This document shows, piece after piece, positions 56,783 through 64,000 of a stretch of DNA of 64,000 bases. The notes under the pieces are model-generated. The model was not told the origin of the DNA. It did no database searches and worked only from the letters and a program-made list of their open reading frames with translations. The stretch comes from Apoda limacodes (lineage: Eukaryota > Arthropoda > Insecta > Lepidoptera > Limacodidae). Position 1 is the first letter of the stretch; the number at the start of each line of letters is the position of its first letter. The stretch lies in assembly GCA_946406115.1 (NCBI GenBank), contig OX291540.1, positions 6,630,563 through 6,694,562 of the forward strand, given 5' to 3'. The translations under genes and the position numbers were made by a program.

Positions 56783-57937
56783 AAACAACTTGTGTTCCAA
56801 AAATCTAAAGAAATTACAATAATTATATTTAAAAATTAAACAAATTTAGTTTTGAATGTAATCTATTTACATGGGACATGTATTTTAGAATTTGGCAACT
56901 CCAAATTGATGGTGGTTCAACTCGCAGATGGCTCGTTTATAAATTGGAATATTTATTAGAGTGGTTTGTCCAATTATTTGTCGTTCTTTAATCGTTACTT
57001 TATATTTATTTATGCGAAAAAAAAATTAGCCACACGATAAACATACAATAATAGTTCGATTATACATATATACATATGTGTAGGTACATATATTGAATTA
57101 AATTATATTTTTCAATTATCCCTATTTTATTTGTTTATTGTTGATAAAGTGGTACATTAAATACTTACTTTGTAAATAACGTGTATTTCGCTCGGGACGG
57201 AATCTTTCTGCTCAATTTAATTTGTTGCACCGCAAAATTAATGCCAATTTGAACGGTATTAATTTTGTGGAATCTATAGTTAATGTTAGCAATATTGGAG
57301 AATTTTTTTTTATTGTATGTGCCACTCTATTTTTAAGGATTAACTGTTTGCGTTATTTCATTTCTAGCTAAGTACAAATACCTAAGTCCTCGTTAGGTTT
57401 TACATAACAAGTACTTACACGTTTTTGTTAGATTTTGTTATAGTTTTGATGTAAGAGTGTATGATTGCTATCAGCTTGTTTTTCTACTGTTACGGTTCTG
57501 AAATACTTCTTTTTATTTTTAAATAATCATGTACACTTTTATTGGCGATTTTGATTTAATAGAAAATTTGAAATCCAGAGAGGAAATCGAAATGTATTGA
57601 CTACGTGTATTATGTCGTAAACTGTACGCCATAAACATAATTAAAACAATAATGACCACTTTCTCTAAACGTTACAGCTTTTGTCATACATAAATTTATT
57701 GACATACCTCGGTATTTAAGAATGAACGGGTTCCGGTAGTAGAGGTTGATGTCCTAACGGGTAGCTACTTCAAAGGAGATCTCAGACCCCGTCTTACAGC
57801 GGGAAAATCTGTCAACTACTTAATGCACGCCTGTATCACACATTCTGTGACGGCGCGCCATAGTAGGTAAGTACTCAATTCCCTTGTGTGATAACGGACC
57901 TTATTTATTATCAGTGACAAATAAAAGTACGTAATAC
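56783..57937. other. intergenic, no supported gene
   Basis: AT-rich. A weak single copy of the tacgatgcgac family is at 57195-57245, followed by a small palindrome (aattaatgcc, ggtattaatt) at 57237-57268. Confidence 0.45.
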
Positions 57938-59527
57938 TAGTGATTGGAAATACCGGTAAATTTATCTACCGGTTCAAAAAAGGTGTTATAAAAATAAAAT
58001 CACCGGTCTTAATTTTTTGCTGATCAATTTCAGAGCTGTCTTTTTAAACCAAGGATTTTATTAATAAAAATATTGATATTCGATGCTTATCACTCAAAAA
58101 ATATTTAACCAGCGTTCAGTTTTTCACAACATACTAACTCTGTACATATACGGACAGCAGGTTTAAGTAGTAATTAGTAGCAGAGAACTTTATTAATTCA
58201 TTAAACAATTAATTGCCTACACTTACAGTCAATGTTGTTAAATTTCTAACTAACATTAGTCTGTAAATTTAAACAACGTAACTTCGTTAAGGCAATATAT
58301 TGTGACCTGCTACGTTAATCAATTTCTAACTGTCAACTAAACAGTCCGGTCTGCTGCAGTAGCTAATTTACTCCATCAATAAAACAAATTCTTCTCTGCC
58401 ACTGTAACTTATTCAGTCAATTAATAATTATAAGTATTAACCAGGAGAGAAAACGACGTTATAGGTACAAGTACAAACTTTATTTGTAACTATAACTATA
58501 GATAGGTATATACACATTTTACTTTGAGTATCAAAAACAAAGCTCTGTTAGCATATCAGCGATTGGACTTGCTGTCTATATAACGTAAAATATGATGTTT
58601 CAATAGGTCAAATGCATCTATTATACTATAAACGCCATCTCCACTAGACACACTCATTCATTATTACGCGTCCCATATCACTGCCCTGCTAATATGTCCC
58701 ATAGCGTGTTTTAAAATACAAGTAGCACCCTCTAGTGACAGTCTGGTTAAACAATAAATTTATTGATACTACAGTCTGTTGTTAATAAAACAAACTCTGC
58801 CCAGCTACGGTTGCTAATTAGTCTGTCAATGAAACACGCTTTGTTCTGCTACTTCAGGTGATCAGAATGCTAATATGCTAGTAATTCTAAATAAATGTCT
58901 ACTGATTCAACAGTCTTGTCTGTTAAACTAATTCCCATCAAATGTTTACTCTAAACAAAGGTCAAATCGTTTCGTTTTATTGTTCTGAATCTGCTCATAC
59001 AACCTATTTGATTCTTTATATTAGCCTACAATAGTAAGTTAATCTAGCAAATTAGAGTTAGCTATGTGATTTAACAGTTTGTTTGTAATTTGTAGCAGGG
59101 CAATGTAGTTACTGTTTGTAACGGTTTTGGACCGGTTATGAGTAACAAATTGACGGCCGTTGTAATAGTAGAAAAAACAATTATGAATAACAAAGTCCCT
59201 TTAACCTACCAAAAAACAGTACTCTGCTAGCCTCATATTTTTTGAGGGCTAGTATTTTCACAAAGTTTATTAAAGGTTATTTACGTTTATGGAGTCGGTA
59301 AAACTAACAAATATTCAAAGTTGTTTAAAAATATCGTTAACAATTCTACAATTCTTTACAATTTTGTCAACAGCCTGTATTAGCTACAGAGTGTGTTACT
59401 AGCTAGCATTTTAGTATGAATTTTAGATTAGGGTCATTTAAGGTTTTTCATAAAATACCGGTTCATACTCGGTTTGACAAGAAAAACTGGTTAAAATCGG
59501 TTGTAGCACCGCTTTTTCCAGTCACTA
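57938..59527. mobile_element. TIR element, hAT-like, with internal subrepeats
   Basis: The left end tagtgattggaaataccggt and the right end (inverted tagtgactggaaaaagcggt) agree at 16 of 20 bases. accggt motifs cluster inside both ends (57953-58005 and 59456-59505), as subterminal transposase sites would. The interior repeats a loose word (cagtctgt, then aaacaaa.tctgc) many times between 58200 and 59120. No coding frame and no clear target duplication. Confidence 0.55.
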
Positions 59528-61057
59528 CGACTACGTAGGTACTAACCCACCTTTATTAAATAAAATAAGTCCTAGTCGAGGCCTAAATATTTTCATCGTT
59601 AGCTTGATATGTATTTTAAGTTAAGATATACCTATGTCCTTCTCCGTCTCTTCAATTATTCCTACGCCAATTTTTAGCTCAATCAGATGCTTCGTTGCGA
59701 AGTTAAAAAAGGACAAACATACAAACTCATTAACGTATTTATACATTTTTATTTAAATAAAATTAACCATTATCATATATTATTAGCGTCTTTACACGTA
59801 TGTATTATTACGAATAGAGGTTTGAAAGGATCATGTCATAGTACCCTCGACAGTATTTTAACTGTGTAATTCTATAGTGCCCCCAATGATATTTAAGTAA
59901 AGATACGGTACCTTTATATAGTTCGAAATCTAAATTTGATCCACTGTTATCTACTAGTACTAAACTTTAACCTTAACTAAAAGTGACATGTGACTGAATC
60001 AAATTACGACAAGTGTCTTAATTTTGCCGCCTCAATTATTACGGCCAATACGATATCTACCTCTTTTAATTTATACACAATTATTGGTTTTCCCCCACAA
60101 TTGTTTCAATATGGCTTGGAAAAAAAATAACAGAATCAGCTACTTTATACAAGTCATTGTTCGATATATTGTAATTGTAAAGATAATTGTAACAATTTTA
60201 AAATCCGATCTCATGATTATTCAGGCGACAGCCATGCATAAAATGAGATTTCGTTTCAATCTAGCCAGATATCTTTTTTACCTAATTTGGTGATTGATAA
60301 AATTTAAAATTGAACGAATAGCGAATCCATTTCACATCAAAGAAAAAGTAGCTTTGATAAAAAGCTGAACCTACCCTCAAGTCTATTCGTGGTGTTTTTT
60401 TTAAAGTACCTAAATATTAGTTGTATAAAACAGTTTTAAAAATAAGACTATAAATTTTTACGGGGTATTTACCGTGATTACTTGAAGTTAAGTTATTCGA
60501 CCACTGATTTCTGTGATAGGAAATTATATGCATGTAGGTCAGTGGGTTTATTCCCCTCGGACCAACTGAACAGCACAACTAGTTGGTCCGTGGGAAAAAA
60601 CGCTCGAAATTTCCCACGGCACAACCAAGTTGGTCCGTGGGGAATTGTCAAAATCAGTAAAAATGTATTCCCATACTGTGGATTCGTGAATCTTTTTGAA
60701 TTTAGCTTGAAATTTTGCATGTTTTGTGGACAACTACAAGTGTTTGGGAAGGTGCAGTTTTGTTTTTCGTTTACATTTTTGTTGTTTCTATGATAAACTG
60801 TCGTTTAAGATATAAATTCATGGTACAAAAGGCGTTTTCGTTTACAAAGGATAATCAAATTTCAGTATTTTCTGAAATAGTCCAATAGTTCATAATCAAG
60901 TTATTTTGAGCCGGATGGGTATCGACGCAGGGAACCAGCTAGTACACACAGTGAATACAGACTGATATATAAATTTGAAAGTATATTAATATATCGTATA
61001 AATTATATAAAGTATTTTAAGGACTTAGGAAGCATCAAACTTAACAAATTTTATGTA
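59528..61057. other. intergenic, no supported gene
   Basis: It holds the small inverted repeats at 60551-60644. A Helitron-like end (ggaaccagctag before T) lies at 60931-60942, but no 5' end was found for it. Open frames 60024-60293 and 60482-60793 lack motifs. Confidence 0.45.
60551..60644. repeat. two successive small hairpins of one 17 bp word
   Basis: The word agttggtccgtggggaa occurs at 60581 and 60628 on the plus strand. Its imperfect reverse complement occurs at 60551 and 60610, in the order minus, plus, minus, plus. The result is two adjacent hairpins. Function unknown. Confidence 0.7.
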
Positions 61058-61803
61058 AAAAAATCGGTCATGTGCTAGTCGGACTCGCGCACGAAGTGTT
61101 TTTTTTTATTACCATTATAGACCATTGTCTATAAAAACGGCAAAAAAATCACGTTTGTGGTATGGGAGCCCCCTTTAAATATTTGTTTTATTTTAAATCA
61201 ATTTATTTTCAAAGTGAACATATCAATAAATATTCTGTGTTCAAGCGTTTATACCTGTTTTACAGATGTACCTACTTTATTTAAGTATCTTTTAATGGAA
61301 TTTGTGCGAAAATTTCACTACGTAAGTACATTTTATAACTTGGTCGACTATTACTCGTTAGCCTGTAAAGTGTACTTACCCGTGATAGTTTTCCTTTTAA
61401 ATTCATTATATGCACTATCACTGAATTTTTTTTACATTTCCAAATACTATACTTTTGCTGGTAAAGGGGGGGGGGGGGCACTTGACTCTAACAAAAATTA
61501 GTACTTTAAAGCCAAATGATTCGCAAACAGAGCCATAAATCACAAAATGATCTTTGCATACCACCAATGTTTTGGAATTCCTATCCAACAATACCATACA
61601 CGATGGAGTAGACGAAAAATTACGTCCCCTCTTTACGTGTAGGGGAGGTACCCTAAAATATATTTTTTTCAAAGATTTTATTCTACCACTTTGTCGGCTT
61701 GATCAATGTGTATATTCCTGCCTAATTGCAGCGACAGACGGACGGACGGACGGACATGGCGAAACTATAAGGGTTCCTTGTTGACTACGGAACCCTAAAA
61801 ACT
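61058..61803 (+). repeat. 'ggaaccctaaaaa' repeat, longest copy
   Basis: It has the 5' part shared with 24306-24410 (gctagtcggactcgcgca, then cggcaaaaaaatcacgtttg) and the 3' part shared with 30440-31037, including a gacggacggacggacgg run and the end aagggttccttgttgacta, cggaaccctaaaaa. No coding frame is convincing. The family is widespread in Lepidoptera as I recall. A run of 13 G lies at 61466-61478. Confidence 0.8.
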
Positions 61804-63611
61804 GAGCCATACGGACATATTGACAAGGTGTTGCAATTTTTTGACTACGGAAATCTAAAAATAACTACACTCTTAACTTTTAATTTACAAGCGTATTCTC
61901 GCGTCTTCGTCCCCGCAGGAACTAAAAAAGGAGGTTCTAGTTGTTTACGGTTTCACACTACAAATATATTAAATTCCTCATAAAAAATTTTCCTCCCATA
62001 TTTCACTACCTAGGGTATGATTTTACAAAAACAAGTCAATCTTAATAGTACACCTAAATGTCAAATATTATTTATTATTTTTATTATATTATTTTAAAAT
62101 TCTTTGTCTTTAAAAGACAAATTCTTTCAACCTTATCCCCTTAATTACATTAAAAAAGCAGTCCGTATGGCACAAATCGTTTTATATGTAAAAACTGCTA
62201 AGATCACAGCGCCAGCGCTGAAATTTTTATTGTTATTATTATATTATATTGCATTTAAAACAAAAATGTTTATTACCTTATTGAGTGGGGTGTCGTCGAG
62301 TGTAAAATATAAATAAACTCGTTGCAAAGTTTCATAGATGTTATTTTTCTTTTTTTAAAATTAATGTTCCGTTTTTTGAATAATCCAGAATATTTGTCAA
62401 GTTAAGTGGCTATTTTCGGGTTAATTTGTGTCGGCCAAGTAATCACCTAAAACGCACCGTGTCGGGAAAATGTGAAAATCTCCAAAATACCAGTAACTTT
62501 ATACTTCATAACACGACTTAAAAATAAACGATAACATAGTAATGGCTACGGAACCCTAATAACCCTTCAAAATGCAATAAATGAGTTTTTTTTGTTTGTT
62601 CATTGAATAATCTTTTAAGTTTTGGTAGTTACCTATTGCAAAATCTGAGAATTGCTAACACATAAATTATATGATTTTCATTTTAGCTATAACTAGCGAT
62701 TCTATTGAAATCTGAAATCCGCGACAAAAAAGTGCGTAGTCACAACTTTGGCTTTTTGCTCCTGTACCCGGTCGGGCGGATACTGTTTGTTTTCTTCATA
62801 CCCACGGCTTTTAAAAATCCTTCTAGGGGTAAAGCAGACAGGCTTACATGAAAAGTGGGGTAACTCGGATTTTCACTATCGTTTTATAGTTTACTTGATA
62901 GAGATTAGACAGCAAAGTATTAAATTATTCAAATATAAAAGTATAACATATTCTTCAAAAGGATTAGTTATTCGGAAAATATTCTGCATCAGTTATAGAT
63001 TTTACAAAAATTTTAACAGAAGATTTATACTATTGAAGTAAAAGATAGATAACGGCATTTTTTTAAATTGATTTCTTTTATAAATCTTATTAATTCATAG
63101 AAAAAGCTAACTTTTAATACTTTTTGATATAATAAGGTGCGCTATCTTTCGTTTTAACTTCACAGTTTTTTTTCATGGTAGGTTTTCAATATTTTTTTAT
63201 TTTTCAAACCAGCCAATTAAGTATTTTTCATTTTTATTTGGTACATTTGTTGTATATGTATAAAATTTATGAATATTGCTATATTGAACAGATAGGGACA
63301 TAGATAAAAAACTACTGTTTTAATTATTTTCATCTTATAAAGGAATATTTTTTCTTTTATGATTGCTTTTTAAATATAACTAAATTTAGAAAGCTTAAAT
63401 ATTGTATAAAATAAAAAGAAAATGTTAAACTTAAATAAAAATGTATTTTTGAATTTTTAAAATTTGTGGAGTTTGCAGATCAGATCGGTACATCTCTTTT
63501 TAATACGTCGAATTAATGTCTAAATAAGGCATGCAATACAAATTAATGAATGTCTAGCGGCAAATAAATCCATTAATCTATTGAGCTTCAAACTGACAAC
63601 CGCAACTCGCA
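61804..63611. other. intergenic, no supported gene
   Basis: AT-rich. A fragment ggctacggaaccctaat at 62545 is a remnant of the repeat family above. Frames at 62104-62316 and 62748-63041 have no motif. Confidence 0.45.
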
Positions 63612-63778
63612 ATGGAAAATTGGCTCATGATTGTTGGAATTGACAACTCAAAAGACTGCGGTTTAGCGAAAATTGACTTGGTTAACAGTAAATTATTTAC
63701 ATTCACTTTAAGCAAAATCCGAAGTACCCGAAAAGCCTATAAGGACAGAAATGTTACTGAAAACGTATTTACGATATT
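63612..63778 (+). CDS. candidate coding exon ending at a donor
   Basis: ATG at 63612 opens 55 codons (MENWLMIVGIDNSKD, then LAKIDLVNSKLF) and two further bases before a consensus donor (att|gtgagt). Unspliced, the frame would meet a stop at once. It ends after codon position 2. No family is recognised and the window ends 220 bases later, so this may equally be untranslated or chance. Confidence 0.25.
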
Positions 63779-64000
63779 GTGAGTATACCTGCCAAGTGTG
63801 AAGTCAGCGGTTTGAGCTGTGCGATATGCCAGAAGGTCAATTAAGATGAATCCGAGACAGATTTTTACCACGCAAACTTCAGTGCACTAAATAGGTAAAT
63901 ATTCAGCATTCCCAAGTAAGTATTATTTTTAAATATTCTATTTCTATTTTTTATAATTTTTTATCAGTCATTTTTTAACATTATGAAACAACAACCTGGT

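Noticed and set aside
60482..60793. 103-codon frame
   Set aside because: It runs through the small hairpins at 60551-60644, and a minus-strand frame overlaps it, as expected of symmetric sequence.

Overview
This window looks like intergenic and intronic DNA of an insect, most probably a moth or butterfly. It is AT-rich, its coding pieces are short exons bounded by GT/AG splice sites, and most of the rest is interspersed repeats. The lepidopteran call is inference. It rests on Helitrons that start TC and end CTAG, on repeats ending in a 'ggaaccctaaaaa' type tail, and on CR1/jockey-type LINEs with FP_C-type ORF1 proteins. No bacterial gene, operon or CRISPR array is present.

Host genes are few. 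On the + strand, four exons between 2759 and 9411 encode the SprT-like metalloprotease domain (HELCH) and zinc ribbon of a GCNA/ACRC-type protein. The frame is continuous across all four junctions. The 5' part lies left of the window; bases 1-10 may be the end of an earlier exon. Two short + strand exon candidates follow, at 38112-38173 and 38832-38926. Both begin with ATG and end at a good donor in the same phase; the second encodes a signal peptide and has a TATA box upstream. They could be alternative first exons of one gene whose body I cannot find here. A third ATG-to-donor candidate lies at 63612-63778.

Layout. 1-11 kb: GCNA-type gene, with a 1.77 kb TIR element in an intron, a TSD-bounded 940 bp LINE-derived insertion, and a hAT-type MITE just downstream. 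11-24 kb: LINE tails, a decayed hAT transposon with transposase remnants, a TA-flanked MITE and a LINE RNase H fragment. 24-27 kb: an internally deleted two-ORF LINE. 27-35 kb: two members of a TIR element family with tRNA-like cores, a broken Crypton-type tyrosine recombinase, a 1.7 kb minisatellite with a 48 bp unit, and a Helitron. 38-42 kb: the exon candidates and two more Helitrons, one with its 5' module triplicated. 41.8-55.2 kb: a deep transposon nest. A BEL/Pao element is split by a Copia element (matching LTRs, perfect 5 bp target duplication). The Copia is interrupted by two LINEs, and one of these is split by a younger LINE (11 bp target duplication). 55-64 kb: AT-rich DNA with hairpin elements, a further TIR element and a second copy of a repeat also found at 30.4 kb.

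No gene cluster works together as a pathway here. The value of the window is the exon set of the GCNA-type gene and a readable stratigraphy of transposon insertions. Annotation was done by eye; boundaries given as approximate should be read that way.
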